64,000 bases of DNA from Larix kaempferi (GCA_027924585.1 BSBM01000361.1:71314001-71378000); one strand, 5' to 3'; counted from the first letter of the stretch, positions 1 to 12,130 are shown. Program-made: numbers and translations. The notes: a model not told the origin generated them from the sequence alone.

Positions 1-605
1 CACCACCAACTAGTACCATGCAAGGGGACAATCCTCCTCCTTCAAGTGGTAATATGATGAGGGGCACCACTCCACCCATTAGTGCACTACACAATGGAGA
101 GGTTTTTTTTCATGAGAGTAATCAACCTCATTGGAGAAGGGAAAATTTTAATGATCCATAATTTTCTCAAAGTGTAGAAACCTTGGCGAATCATACTAAT
201 TCTTAAATTTGCAATCATAAAATGTTTAGCAATTTTTGTTGTAAAAATATTCAAAATTCTAGGACTTTATATAGTTTTTGGATAATTTTGGCTATTTTTA
301 GAGTAAAACAAATGTCCCATAGAAGTTGGCCGAATCAACTTTGAAAAAAAGGCAAATTGGTGATTTTTTTTTTGGAAAAAAAGTTCTAAATTTTCGCCCC
401 TAAAATTTTCCCTGCGTTGGAGTACCCCTCTTATGGGGATCCATCATACTTGTATTTTTAATCAAGTTCAAGGATAAAACCCTACTTTTTGGGGCTATCA
501 ATATACCCTCATCCAGATAATGGCTGCAACAACTTAGATGAAATCACCATTTTTTGCCACATTGAACTTGCTTGATTTATCTGGTCTAACTGATGATCAC
601 GTTTT
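1..605 (+). pseudogene. Tat-lineage gag N-terminal fragment, copy a
   Basis: This is the remnant of the N-terminal part of a Tat-lineage Ty3/gypsy gag. Frame 3 reads a Pro/Asn/Ser-rich stretch (…TSTMQGDNPPPSSGNMMRG…) that matches the same kind of low-complexity leader domain in the Tat-A gag at about 58.2-59.1 kb. Near 565-600 the translation resembles the conserved start of the gag core (ATLNLLDLSGLTDDH, compare MASLNLPDLARLTNDP in Tat-N1). Several frame changes and stops show it is dead. It stops abruptly at 605, where the GypL LTR begins. The family is recognised by internal comparison with the three other Tat gags in the window. Confidence 0.6.
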
Positions 606-1049
606 TGTTAGGTTTCTACCCTAAATCACCTTAGTCTAAGAATTAATAATTCATATTATAATTCCATAATGGTGTAATAAGGATGAATAATCTAGTGTTT
701 GACAACAAATGTAAAAATGGTCTCTTTATTAATTAAGACGCACTACGAAATTTTCTTCTAACCATGTCAAGTGGTTATGGTTTCAGAAATTTGGAGCATG
801 TTTAAAGAAGCTCCAAGGATATGAAGTGTTTGGTAAATAATACTGTAATGGATCCCTACTCAAGTGAATGGGAACCTTGGCATAAGAGGCCTCTGAACAT
901 GGTCCCCATAACAACAAATATCTTTTTTGTCATATTCTACTATTATTGTCTCATACTTCTACTTATACATGACTTATTTTAAGTTCATTGCATGCAAAGT
1001 TTTATATATACCATGTTATTCTAAAGCTACATGGGTAATCAACACCACA
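606..1049 (+). repeat. GypL 5' LTR, copy a
   Basis: This is a 444-bp segment starting TGTTAGGTTTC and ending ACCACA, followed after two bases by a primer-binding site. It interrupts the Tat gag reading at 605/606, as expected for an insertion. An almost identical 440-bp copy with the same flanks lies at 2949-3388. The two are not the LTR pair of one element, because each is followed by a primer site and the same leader. They belong to a tandem duplication. No matching 3' LTR was found. Confidence 0.65.
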
Positions 1050-1051
1050 AG

Positions 1052-1063
1052 TGGTATCAAAGC
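1052..1063 (+). other. Primer-binding site (iMet type) of GypL, copy a
   Basis: The sequence TGGTATCAAAGC differs by one base from the usual plant initiator-Met primer site TGGTATCAGAGC and lies two bases downstream of the LTR end. This fixes the plus orientation of GypL. Confidence 0.7.
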
Positions 1064-2040
1064 CACGATCCTGAGATAACACACCTATGAGAATTGATAA
1101 AAATATTATTTTAGTCTAGACATGTGCTCCGATGTCTTAAAATAACCATAAATATCTATTGTTCAGGGGATATAACTGGGGCTAGGGAGCATTACAAACA
1201 TGGAATACAATTGGTACATAGTCACAATGTACCCTCATTTGGTGCAGTTGTTGGACATTGATGTAACTCCTATTGGTACCCCTTTAAATAGTATCGCATT
1301 AGACAATGTTTGCACACTGAATCACTTCCATGTACCCTTAGGTATATATAAAGTCCCATAGGTCACCTGAAAATAGCCTATAGTCATCTTATTGCTATAA
1401 TGTCACTAAAAATAGCACTCAATAAGATACTCTCACATACTTGGGTAGTTAGGTAGTAAGGATAAGGACACTATTGAGCCTCCTTTGTTACTTCCCTGAG
1501 AGATTTGTCCAAGTACTACTGTTGGACCTTGCAATTACATAAGAGAGCTAAACCGCATTTCAATCATTTGACTTCAAAACTTTGGAAAATATATAAACCT
1601 TCTTTCTATAACCTATTTTTCATATTTCTTCACTTTGTCTCAGCACCAAGAAAATTCGTTGTGGGAGGTCTCCTAAAATTACTATAGCTTTAAATATAAG
1701 AGGAATTTGGCTATCCTGTTAGCACAATAACATTCAAGACCCAGTGAAAAAAATCCTAGACGGTCCAAAATTCCCCTAATTGTGACTCACCTCATTGGAA
1801 TCCTCAGATCATGCTAATCGTTTTGATATATATTTCTCATAAACTTTTTTTAGAGTCCCATAAACCCTTATTTGTGACCTACCACCACAAAATCCTTGCT
1901 TCATTCTAATAATTTTGATGTATATCTCCCACAACCCTATTTTGGTAGCCCCTACCCCTCTTTCACTTCCGACTTTTCTACTCCCATGGTACACACCCAC
2001 CACCAAGCCAACGTGGAGAATACCAACCAAAATACTCCAC
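1064..2040 (+). other. GypL 5' untranslated leader, copy a (truncated)
   Basis: This is AT-rich leader sequence with only short frames. It parallels 3403-3637 plus 14,248-14,990 in the second copy, including the block beginning GACAATGT at about 1300 and the His/Pro-rich stretch near 1980-2030. At 2040 the two copies part. This copy jumps into Tat gag sequence, whereas the second continues into GypL gag. No functional gene is visible. Confidence 0.55.
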
Positions 2041-2948
2041 AAGTAGGGATACCATATTTATATTTAGGTATCCCTACTGGTGGGTATTCTTTACTAAACA
2101 TGGGTTTTACCTATCATTATGTTTTTCCATCCAACACGAGATACATGAAAGGATATTACAATAGTCCTAAAAGCATTCCCAATCATTAGCTAGGTCCTAT
2201 TTCTAGGGGAATCCTTTCATCATGTAACGTTAATGTTCCTATTTGAAACTTTGCACATTTGAATAACAATGTATCATGGACTTATCATCCACCTTGGATC
2301 AGTAAAACCCTCGGGGCTCATCCTCCACCACCAACTAGTACCATGCCGGGGGACAATCCTCCTCCTTCAAGTGGTAATATGATGAGGGGCACTGCTCCAC
2401 CCATCAACGCACTACATAATGGAGAGGTTTTTTTCACGAGAGTAATCAACCTCATTGGAGAAGGGAAAATTTTGATGATCCATAATTTTCTCAAAGTGTA
2501 GAAACCTTGGCGAATCATACTAATTCTTAAATTTGCAATCATAAAATGTTTAGCGATTTGTTTTGGAAAAATATTCAAATTTCTAGGACTTTATATAGTT
2601 TTTGGATAATTTTGGCCATTTTTAGAGTAAAAAAAAAATATCCCATAGAAGTTGGGTGAATCAACTTTGGAAAAAAGGCAAATTGGTGAATTTGTTTTTG
2701 GAAAAAAATTTCTAAACATAGCTCATCATTTAAATTTCGCCCCTAAAATTTTCCCTACATTGGAGTACCCCTCCTATGAGGATCCATCATCCTTGTAATT
2801 TTAATCAATTTCAGGGATAAAACCATACTTTGTGGGCCTATCAATATACACTCGTGCAGATCATGACTGCAATAGCTTAGATGAAATCACCATTTTTTGC
2901 CACATTGAACTTGCTTGATTTATCTGGTCTAACTAATGATCACATTTT
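2041..2948 (+). pseudogene. Tat-lineage gag N-terminal fragment, copy b
   Basis: This is a longer version of the same Tat gag N-terminal region as 1-605. It starts at the duplication breakpoint with Gly/Tyr/Pro-rich readings (about 2041-2190), then the Pro-rich block (about 2320-2400), then the decayed gag-core start near 2900-2940. In-frame stops (for example TAG at about 2187) and length changes in A/T runs break it. It is interrupted at 2949 by the second GypL LTR at the same gag position as copy a. Confidence 0.55.
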
Positions 2949-3388
2949 TGTTAGGTTTCTACCCTAACTCACCTTAATCTAAGAATTAATAATTCATAGT
3001 ATAATTCCATAATAGTGTAATATGGATGAATAATCTACTGTTCGACAATAAATGTAAAAAGGGTCTCTTTATTAATTAAGACCTAGTACAAAATTTTCTT
3101 CTAACCATGTCAAGTGGTTATGGTTTTAGAAATTTGAAGCATGTTCAAAGAAGCTCCAAGGATATGAAGTGTTTGGTAAATAATACTGTAATGGAGCCCT
3201 TCTCATGTGAATGGTAACCTTGGCACAAGAGACCTCTGAACATTGTTCCCATAACAACAAATCTCTTTTTTTCATATTCTACTATTGTCTCATATTTCTA
3301 CTTATACACGACTTATTTCTAGTTCATTGCATGAAACGTTTTATATATATCATGTGATTCTAAAGTTACATGGGTAATGAACACCACA
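2949..3388 (+). repeat. GypL 5' LTR, copy b
   Basis: This is a 440-bp copy of the LTR at 606-1049 with the same TGTTAGG…ACCACA ends. It is followed by the primer-binding site TGGTATCAAAGC at 3391-3402 and then the leader, which Cop1 interrupts at 3637/3638. Confidence 0.65.
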
Positions 3389-3390
3389 AG

Positions 3391-3402
3391 TGGTATCAAA
3401 GC
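3391..3402 (+). other. Primer-binding site (iMet type) of GypL, copy b
   Basis: TGGTATCAAAGC lies two bases after the LTR, as in copy a. About 235 bp of leader follows before the Cop1 insertion. Confidence 0.7.
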
Positions 3403-3637
3403 CATGATCCTGAGATAACACACCTATGAGAATTGATAAAAATATTATTTTAGTCTAGATACGTGCTCCGATGTCTTAAAATAACCATAAATATCTTTTG
3501 TTCAGGGGATATAACTGGGGATAGGGAGCACTACATACATGGAATACAATTGGTACATAGTCACATTGTACCCTCATTTGGTGCAGTTGTTGGACATTGA
3601 TGTAACTCCTATTGGTTCCCCTTTTAATATTATCGCA

Positions 3638-4598
3638 TGTGATAATCTGCAGGGATCTAGCAACTGTAACAAACTCACAATCTAACTCTCAAGATTATTT
3701 GCAAAGAAGAAGAAGCATGCATTCAATAATCACTCAAAAACACAAAATATTGGACAATGTCAATATCATACAATGAATAATGAATGTAGAGAATGTGTTA
3801 CAATAATCAATGATGATCCATCATATATGATTCGAATTAGCCAAGTAGGGCATTCGAATTTGAGCTCAGATTCCAACATGAATAAATATGGAGACATCAT
3901 CCAGTCGGCAGTATCATTCATAAATGGTAAGAGGCAGTCAAGTGTGACCAACAGAGTCTAACAAAACTGTCTAGCCATAAATCAAGGAATGGAGACTCCA
4001 AGGTGGGTGCATGAGGCTGTCTAACTCAAAGTCTAGCTTGGATAACAATAAAGACATCATCCAATCAATAGTATTAGTCATAAATGGTAATAGTAAGCCA
4101 AGTGAGTCTAACTAAGTCTAATGGAACCATCTCGGCATAAATCAGGGAATAGAGACTCCAAGAAGGGCGCATGAGGCTGTCAAATAGTTAAGTGGAACTC
4201 CAGAACTAGCTAACTAGAAGCTACAAGAAGTCAGAATCACCAATCAGTGGAAGAACTACTCAATCAATTGACTAACTGAATGATAACTCCCAATAGGTGA
4301 GATAAGGTGCCCTAACTGAGTGATAACTGAAGGTAGGTAAGTAAAAGTGGTCTAACTGACAATGGCAGGTGAGAAAGGCACACTTTCTAAGTAGATAAGT
4401 CAAGGAGGGCACATTAGGTAGGTAGGAGGCCAATTGAGGGCTAAAGACAGGCTCTGGAGAGCTACAAGTAAGCTCTAGATGCTAGGGAGACAACCATGAT
4501 GATGACTGGATGCATGCAGTGACATGCAAATGCATGCAACATGCAGATTTACGTGTAAGAATGCAAAATACAAAAATGATGGTGTGAAGATTCCAACA
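3638..4598 (-). repeat. Cop1 3' LTR (left on the plus strand)
   Basis: This 961-bp repeat of 13,302-14,242 has small indels and substitutions. The minus-strand sequence just before it contains a short purine run (GGAAGGG, about 4599-4606) that could be the polypurine tract. Internally it is rich in short tandem motifs such as GGTGAG…AACTGA, which give no coding sense. Confidence 0.8.
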
Positions 4599-6390
4599 CC
4601 CTTCCACAAGCTATATTATGAGGAAATAACTAAAATAAAAAAATAGGGCCCTGGTGACTAAGACCAAAGGTTACCCCGTACAATCAATCTAGATAATCTA
4701 AGTGAGGAAAGAGGGAAAACCCAGTGGGAAGAAAGACCTCCCTCAAAATAGACTAAAGGATGATTACGAAGCATATCATCTCTCACCCCTGAAGGAAGTA
4801 AGTGTCCTTCTTTTCTAAAGAAGGATCGATCGATCTGAAATGGATCAACAATGTGAGAAGGATGAAACCTTCCATTCTGAAAATATGATCTGGTTCTTCT
4901 ATGATCATGTGGATCACCAACCAAATCACCAGAAGATCGGAGTGTAGTGGCTACCCATTGAGGAAGAGTAGGAATATTAGGTGAGAGATATTCAGGTTCT
5001 TGTGGATCTGGGTCTCCCATTCGCTCATCTTCATCTTCAGTTGCTAGACCTTCCGGTTCTTGTGGATCTGGATCAAGCATTCTATCACCATCATCACCAT
5101 CCTTTGAATCCACAATATAGTGTGAAGATGCATCATCACATCCAAACTCTAAATCTGAAATCTCATGAGTGGGAGCAAGTAAAACTGGATCATCATATTC
5201 AAATTCTGAAATATCAAAAGGAGGAGTAAGTAAAACTGACTCACCATCACTTGAAGGAGGAACATATCAAAAAAATTTGATGTCATGGAACTGCTCCAGA
5301 ATAGGCATGTAGTCCTCATCTAAACCAATATGACTGTAATCAATAGAAGAACAAGGACTAGATGATGATGGATCTTCATTAAGATCAAAAGAGGATGTAG
5401 TAGTGGAGGCCCACTTTGAAGTAGTAGTTGGACAAACAGGCGCTGGATCTTGCATTCTCACATCTTCAAGAGTCCTCTTTTTCTCAATCTTGTGGTTGAG
5501 ATGAGATAGTCTACTCTCTTCATGCGTATGAGAGTGAAGAGTAGACTTCTTTGAGAGGGGCAAGAAGTGTGAAAACTCATAGAGTCTTGTCCCATGATTT
5601 GCAACTCCTTTTTCAATGATTTCCCCTGAAACCATGTCTTGTACGTCAACTTCATATGGAGTAAAGATCACCTTTTTGGGCTCTCCATTATGAGTCATTT
5701 GATACACTAAAAGGACATTCGGTGCAAGAGAAGGAACATAAAGCACATCAGAAAAGTTACCATGATCAAGATCGATTCTTCCAATCCCATGAGAGGAGAC
5801 TTCTGGATCATTTCTCAAACTGACTGAAGGACCAATGGAGCTTTCAAAACTAGAGAAGAGATCTTTGGAGGAAGCAATGTGGCATGATGCTCCTGAATCT
5901 ATGATGAAATAAGAATCAGTTGATGCACTTACTATGAGAGCATTACATCTTTCTTTGCCTTCGGATCTAGAAGATTCAGTACTAGGATCTTTCTTTCTTG
6001 CACATGTTGGTACAAGAAGATTGTTCTTCTCAAGTAACTGAACCATCAAATCTATAGTCTTCCTCATGCACAAACTCTCAGGATGAAAACCTCTAGAGAA
6101 ATAGGTGCACATGGTCTTTCCCTTCTGAGAATGCTTAGTCTTCCTTGAGTTCGAAGCCCCATCAGACTGATATGGAGTATCTGTATGCTTTGTATCATCC
6201 GATCTCTTATTAGAAATCTTTTGCTTGCCTTTACCATTCACTCTCTCTGCAACTGTAAAGGCTGAATCGAATTTGGGTTTGATCATTCCCATATAGCTCA
6301 ACTTCTCTTCCTCTTGAGTAAGAGATTGGATGAAATCATCAAATGAGGGGAACTTCCATCTTGGAATGGACAACCTAGATGACTGGAAAG
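4599..6390 (-). pseudogene. Cop1 gag C-terminus, aspartic protease and pre-RT remnant
   Basis: Reading right to left, the segment continues the Gag frame interrupted by Reina1 (…LSIPRWKFPSFDDFIQSLTQ…, about 6380-6310). A zinc knuckle follows with its second Cys replaced by Phe (CTYFSRGFHPESLC, near 6100), then the copia protease active site FIIDSGASCHIASS (about 5900). The pre-integrase region then breaks off after SHLNHKI near 5480. The same frame continues into the Asp/Pro-rich linker and the WVATTLRSSGDLVGDP…RRTRSYF motif (about 4985-4880), which in copia lies just before RT. Thus the integrase core was removed in frame. The RT is also gone and the polypurine side follows at once. One stop (about 5267) and a few others interrupt it. 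Confidence 0.8.
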
Positions 6391-6395
6391 TAGAG
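6391..6395. repeat. Left target-site duplication of Reina1
   Basis: TAGAG here matches TAGAG at 12,521-12,525 and places the insertion inside the Cop1 gag coding sequence. Confidence 0.85.
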
Positions 6396-6770
6396 TGTCA
6401 GGAACCCATGTCTTTACTTTGTTAGTATATTGTTGTTGGACGCATATGCTTTGTAAGTCATCCCGTAGTATTTGTTGATCAATAGTTTGTGTTATTGTTG
6501 TTGGCGCATATGATTTGTAAGTCGCCCGTAGTATTGTTGATCCATATTTTGTAGTGGCCCATGGTTTTGACCCATAGTATTGGCGCCTAGACTTAGTATA
6601 TAAGTGTGTGTTGATACCTATGAAGGCACCGTGAATTTATTTGTATTGAGCTTGCTCATAGGAGGTTGCCCCCTCGAAGTGGCTTGTGATCAACATAAAA
6701 GTGATTCCGAGTTCTGTCATTTCTGCTATTTTGCATATTCTTATTAATTAATTGTTGCAAGTGCTTCACA
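6396..6770 (+). repeat. Reina1 5' LTR
   Basis: It starts TGTCAGGAACCC and ends GCTTCACA. The partner is at 12,146-12,520. The two differ at a modest number of sites, mostly transitions, so the insertion is of intermediate age. Confidence 0.9.
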
Positions 6771-6772
6771 TC

Positions 6773-6784
6773 TGGTATCAGAGC
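6773..6784 (+). other. Primer-binding site of Reina1 (initiator tRNA-Met)
   Basis: A perfect TGGTATCAGAGC lies two bases after the left LTR. Confidence 0.9.
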
Positions 6785-7797
6785 ACTTTCTTGGGCTCGG
6801 TGGGTGAAATTTCTGCAAAAAATTTTTTTTTCGCATCTGTTGCAGGTTTAGATTTGGGAATAATCCCTATCCTCTTAACTGTGGGAAGTACTTGGGAATA
6901 AGCCCTAAAACTCATTGTGAGGAGTACCATAGGAACCCCGAAGTAGCTAGCCCATTGAGAGGACCTGCCAGCGAAAAGGGCAATGACCCCTACCTGATTG
7001 ACTAGTTCCCACCTGTGAGGTAAACCAAGAGCTATCGTTTGTGGCAAAGCGGTTATCAGTTTTACCTGAGCCATGCAGTGAGGGGTACTGCCGCAATACG
7101 CAAGCCATCAGACAACATTGGTGGCCGAGTGAAACCCCTGAACTGTTAGGAAACCGCACATACCTGGGGTCCATATCTATTTTCATCTGAACTGTTGTCG
7201 ATCACTGCTGCGCCATTTTAGATCTAGCCGTTCATATCCATTCTGAAAGCCATTCCAGATCCATCCATTTTCAATCCATTCGTCGCTGTTCCAGATCCCT
7301 TCCGAGCCGTAGCCGCTCTAGTCTGAAAAAAAAAAAAAAAAAAATAAATAAATAAAAAAAAGCATCTCCATATCTCCCTTGTTTTCACTTTGTTTCCCTT
7401 GAAATTTTCGGGGAACCTCTGTCATCCCATTCTGCATATTTTATTCTGGAGGACCCTATCCCCAATTCCCCTTCCCAAAGCCCGAAATCCCACATTTGTC
7501 TATTTTTAGGGTTTGCCATAACTTCCTCAGATTTCACCCAATCACCTTCAATTTTACCACAGAGTTCCTTTCTAAATTCTGCTTCTTTGTCCCCCTCTGC
7601 CAAATTTTCCCATTCTTTCACCTCGCTTCTGAAATCCTCATTTTTTGCTTCCCTGTCTATTCAACTGTGTCCAAGACCTAGTCAAACCCCAATTACCCTT
7701 CAGATTTTTTCCCAAGTCCAGATTTTCCTTTACTGAAGCAGTTTCTGCTTTTGTTTTCCTACCCAGTCAACCAAAAAAAAAAAAAAAACTCTTGGTT
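6785..7797 (+). other. Reina1 5' untranslated leader
   Basis: About 1 kb without a supported gene lies between primer site and gag start. It has an A-run at about 7327-7360 and pyrimidine-rich stretches (7440-7780). The open frames seen here on either strand have no recognisable domain and are read as chance frames. Confidence 0.7.
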
Positions 7798-9464
7798 ATG
7801 GTTGTCACCCGTGCAGGAACAAAAACCATGGAAGAAGCACTTGCAGCCATCCAAGCCAAACTCCAGGATCTGGATGAAAAATTTCTCGGCCTCCATGTTG
7901 AACATTCAACTATGAACAACAAACGGCAGTCCGAGTCTTCATCAGATAATGGGTTCTCTTCTTACAGCAATTTCCGTGGTCCGAAGCTTGATTTTCCTCG
8001 CTTCAATTGTATTGATCCAACTGGATGGATCTATCGTGCAGAATAGTATTTCAGTCATCATAATACTTTTCATGTCAACAAAGTTTCACTTGCATTCTTT
8101 CATTTGGAACAGGAAGCTATTCAATGGCACCGTTGGTACATCAAGGTTCATGAAGAGCCAAAATGGCCAGACTTTTGCCAGCTCCTTTTGCAACGATTTG
8201 GTCCTAGTGCTTTTGATGACTTCACAGGAGCCCTCACTAAACTTCGCCAAATTGGAACTGTGAGAGAGTATCAAACTGAATTTGAGAAACTAGCCAACCA
8301 CACTGAAGGATTGTCTGATGACTTTTACCGGAGTTGTTTTATCAGTGGTCTAAAGGATGCCATCCCCTCTGAGGTCAAAATGTTCTATCCCAACACAATG
8401 ATGGAAGCCCTAGGGTTGGCTAAGTTGGCAGAAGACAAGATTGCATCCCAACAACGCTCCAAGGCCACTTTTGTTCCCTTCTGAAATATGGGTTCTCAAC
8501 AACCACCTATATCGTAGGCTCCTCGACCAACTCCTATCAAGCGTTTGTCTGAAACAGAGATGCAAGCACGCAGAGAAAAGGGGCTTTGCTATAATTGTGA
8601 TGAGAAATTCACTTGGGGACATAGATGTGTTCAGCAAAAGCTCTATCTCTTGGATGTGGATTCTCCTCCTGCCTATGAAATTGGTGACGAAGATCCAGAA
8701 ACAATGGATGCTCAGGTCGACATTCAGGAACCGCCTATTGACCCTCCGTCTCAGGATTACCAGCTAGAGATATCTCTCCATGCTTTAGCTGGAATCACCA
8801 CCCCCCAAACAATGTGGGTCATGGGTTACTTCAAGAAGCTTTCTCTTACAATACTCATTGATTCTGGTAGCACTCATAATTTCATTGACCCTCGGATCGC
8901 CAAACAAGCTGATTGTTTTATCCATCCTTGCTCCAACTTTGAAGTCATGGTTGCCAATGGGGGCACCTTACCTTGCAAAGGGAAGTGTCGAAATATGCAT
9001 ATCTCTATGGGAGATTATACCTTGTGCTCTGACATGTTTGCCTTGACCTTAGGCAGATGTGATGTGGTTTTGGGCACTCAATGGCTACACACACTTGGCC
9101 CTATCTTATGGGATTTTGCTGAACTATGGATGTAGTTTTCCCTCAATGGACAAAAAGACACATTGACAGGATTACAACCAGGTTCTCTCAGCATCATCAG
9201 TTCACATCGCATGGAAAAACTCCTCAAGAAGAATTCACATGGTGTCATCACTCAGATCCATTCCATTTAGATGCAACCATTAGCGGTCTCCACTACTCCT
9301 TTGGATCTACAACAAATTCTGGATCGATATACATGTGTCTTTGCTGAACCAGTGGAATTGCCACCTTCAAGGCCAAAAGACCATCGTATTCAGCTCCTTC
9401 CTGGCAGCGTTCCTCCCAACATCAAGCCGTATCGCTACCCATTTCACCAAAAACAGAGATTGAA
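7798..9464 (+). pseudogene. gag-pro: Reina1 gag and aspartic protease (frame 1)
   Basis: Translation starts at ATG 7798 (MVVTRAGTKTMEEALAAI…) after a long leader. The capsid core runs to about 8480 and contains FEKLANHTEGLSDDFYRSCF, typical of chromovirus Gag. A CCHC-like zinc knuckle of the CYNCDEKFTWGHRC form is at about 8585-8626. The protease active site ILIDSGSTHNFID is at about 8852-8890. Stops in the same frame are TAG 8044, TGA 8482, TAG 8515, TAG 9133 and TAG 9268. In related proteins these are Gln or Arg positions, so each is explained by one C-to-T change. A frameshift at about 9455-9465 leads into the RT frame. Confidence 0.9.
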
Positions 9465-12116
9465 ATGCTCGTTCGGGACTTATTGAAGCAAGGTATTATT
9501 CTCCTAAGCACTAGTTCCTTTTCTTCTTCAGTTCTTCTTGTCTGCAAAAAAGATGGGTCATGGTGCCTCTGCATTGACTTCCGAGCACTTAATCACCTCA
9601 CCATCAAGGATAAGTTTCCAATTCCTGTTGTTGATGAGCTTCTTAATGAGCTTCATGGGGCTCACTTTTTCTCCAAGTTGGACCTTCGTTCTGGGTATCA
9701 TTAAATTCGGGTTCATGAGGATGATATCCCTAAAACAACTTTCCGCACACATGATGGCCATTATGAGTTTTTGGTCATTCCCTTTGGCCTCACTAATGCT
9801 CCTTCCACATTCCATGCCTTAATGAATAAAATATTTCGACTCTACTTGTGGAAATTCATTCTGGTATTCTTTGATGATATCCTCATCTACAGTAAAACAT
9901 GGGATGAACATCTCCAACATATGGATCTTATCATGCAACTTTTCTCTGACCATCATCTCCACGCCAAGCAGTCTAAATGTGTTTTTGGACAGAAGGAAGT
10001 TGAGTATCTCAGGCACATTATCTCAGCACAAGGGGTTCGCGTGGATCCTGCCAAAATCGATGCCATGAACAATTGGCCGTATCCTCTGACACTCAAGAGC
10101 CTTCGTTGTTTTTTGGGGTTGACTGGCTACTACCGCAAGTTTGTCAAGGATTATGAGAAGATTGTAGCTCCATTAACTGCTCTATTGAAAAAGGATGCTT
10201 TTACATGGACACATGCTGCTCAATGTACATTTGACAAACTAACACAAGCTATGTGTACTACACCTGTTCTAGCTATGCCCGATTTTTCCAAGCCCTTCAC
10301 TATTGAGAATGATGCTTGCGGAAATGGACTTGGTGTTGTTCTCCTTCAAGATGAACACCCCATTGCGTTCACCAGCAAAGCCCTTTCAGGTAAGAATTTA
10401 ACTGCCTCTACCTATGAGAAGGAAATGATGGCTATTTTGCATGCAGTACAGAAGTGGCGACCATACCTATTAGGGAATCATTTCTGCATCAAGACTGATC
10501 ACTAGATTCTGAAATATTTCTTGGAACAATGTGTCTCCTCCCTAGCACAACAGAAATGGGTTAGCAAACTCATGGGTTATGACTATGAGATCACTTACAA
10601 GAAGGGTAAAGACAATATTGTGGCAGATGCTCTTTCTCGCACATTTGATGCCCAAGGTTCTCTTTCAGCTATTTCTATGCCTGTTCCAAATTGGTTGCAA
10701 TCTGTTCAACAGGGTTATGTCAATGACTCTTCCTTATCTCAAATCATCCAATGCTTGACCAAGAACCCTTCTGCTGTACCATATTACTCTTAGGATGGTG
10801 CTTTTATGAGATACAAGGGTCGTCTGGTGCTTCCCCAGAGCACAGATCTTCAACAGGCTGTCTTCTATGAACTCCATGCTTCTCCATCGGTAGGGCACTC
10901 TGGGTTCCTCAAAACGTATGAATGGGCACGGCGTAACTTATTTTGGCAGGGCATGAAAAGGACAATTCAACAGATGGTGGCTGAATGTGATACCTGCCAG
11001 TGCAATAAGGGTGAAACAACGCTCCTTCCAGGATTGCTCGAACCCTTGCCCATACCTACACATATTTGGACAGGTATTTCTATGGATTTCGTTGATGGGA
11101 TCCCTAAATCTGGTGGGAAGATAGTGATTCTTGTTGTGGTTGATCGCCTCTCCAAATATAGTCATTTTTGTGCTCTCAGCCATCCCTATACAGCCTCCTC
11201 AGTTGCTCAAATTTTCATGGACCAGATCTTTCGTCTTCATGGCATCCCTTCTTCCATTGTCTCGGATCGTGATGCGACTTTCACCAGTCATTTTTGGACA
11301 GAACTATTTCGCCACATTGGCACCAAACTGAAGATGAGTTCAGGGTATCATCCACAAACAGATGATCAGACTGAAATTATCAATAAATGCTTGGAAACTT
11401 ATCTTCGTTGCTTCACCTCTGAACAACAACATCAGTGGGCAAAGTGGCTCCCTCTCGCTAAATGGTGGTACAATACCTCTTACCACACTACCTCTAAAAT
11501 GACCCCATATGAAGCAGTCTATGGTCAGGCACCTCCAGTTCTTCTTCCATACACCCCCAACAGTTCACCAGTTTAGGAAGTTGACACAGTCCTTCGAAAC
11601 CGTGATCAGATTCTTCGCATTTTGCAGGACAATCTTCACATGGAAAGAAATCGCATGAAGCAACAAGCTGATCAACACCGTTCTAAGCTCACTTTTCAAG
11701 TAGGCGATATGGTTTTTCTTCATCTCCAGCCATACAAGCAATCCTCCCTGAAACTCAAAGGGAGTCATAAACTCGCTCCAAAGTTCTATGGGCCATATCG
11801 GATTCTTCAGAAGATTGGGTCCGTTGCTTATAAATTGGAACTTCCTCCTTCTTCCCGCATTCATCCAGTCTTTCATGTCTCTTGTCTGAAGAAAGTTCTT
11901 GGCACCAACATCAGTGGACAAACGATTTTACCCGAACTGGATAATGAAGGATCCATCCTTTTGGAACCAGAGGCCATCCTCAATTGGCACACTCGTCAGC
12001 TTCTCTCTTTCTCTATCACAGAGGTCTTAATTCAGTGGCACGGCATCCAACCAGAGGATGCTACATGGGAACCACTCCTTCAGATTCAACAACAATTTCC
12101 ACATCTAAAGCTTTGA
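9465..12116 (+). pseudogene. pol: Reina1 RT, RNase H, integrase and chromodomain (frame 3)
   Basis: The RT fingers motif [16 protein letters not shown] and the catalytic FFDDILIYS (about 9865-9890) are present. RNase H starts around FTIENDACGNGLG (about 10,300). The integrase zinc-binding HHCC pattern is intact at about 10,880-11,000 (…VGHSGF…CDTCQ), as are the three acidic core residues (MDFVDG, SDRDATF, DDQTE). The GPY/F module (YGPYRILQKIG) is followed by a C-terminal chromodomain (EVLIQWHGIQPEDATWEPL), which in chromoviruses directs insertion to modified histones. In-frame stops are TAA 9702, TAG 10,503, TAG 10,791 and TAG 11,574, again at Gln-like positions. The natural stop is TGA 12,114. 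Confidence 0.92.
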
Positions 12117-12130
12117 GGACAAAGCTTTTT

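Larger units (their letters stand above)
1..3637. repeat. 2.3-kb tandem duplication (Tat gag fragment + GypL LTR + leader)
   Basis: Position 1 onward realigns with 2326 onward through Tat gag, LTR, primer site and leader. The second copy resumes beyond the Cop1 insertion at 14,248. The offset is about 2.3 kb. The first copy breaks off at about 2040, so the duplicated unit ran from inside Tat gag to inside the GypL leader. Divergence of a few per cent, judged by eye, says the duplication is not recent. The left end is outside the window. Confidence 0.6.

Noticed and set aside
606-3388. One complete LTR element with LTRs 606-1049 and 2949-3388
   Set aside because: Each LTR is followed by the same primer site and leader, and each is preceded by the same Tat gag piece, so the pair reflects a tandem duplication.
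5267-6373. Intact host protease-like gene of 368 codons
   Set aside because: The DSGA active site, UBN2-type Gag upstream and flanking LTRs show it is a copia remnant with a damaged zinc knuckle.
7327-7360. Poly-A tail of a LINE or SINE insertion
   Set aside because: The A-run lies within the Reina1 leader and has no adjacent LINE/SINE body or flanking direct repeat.
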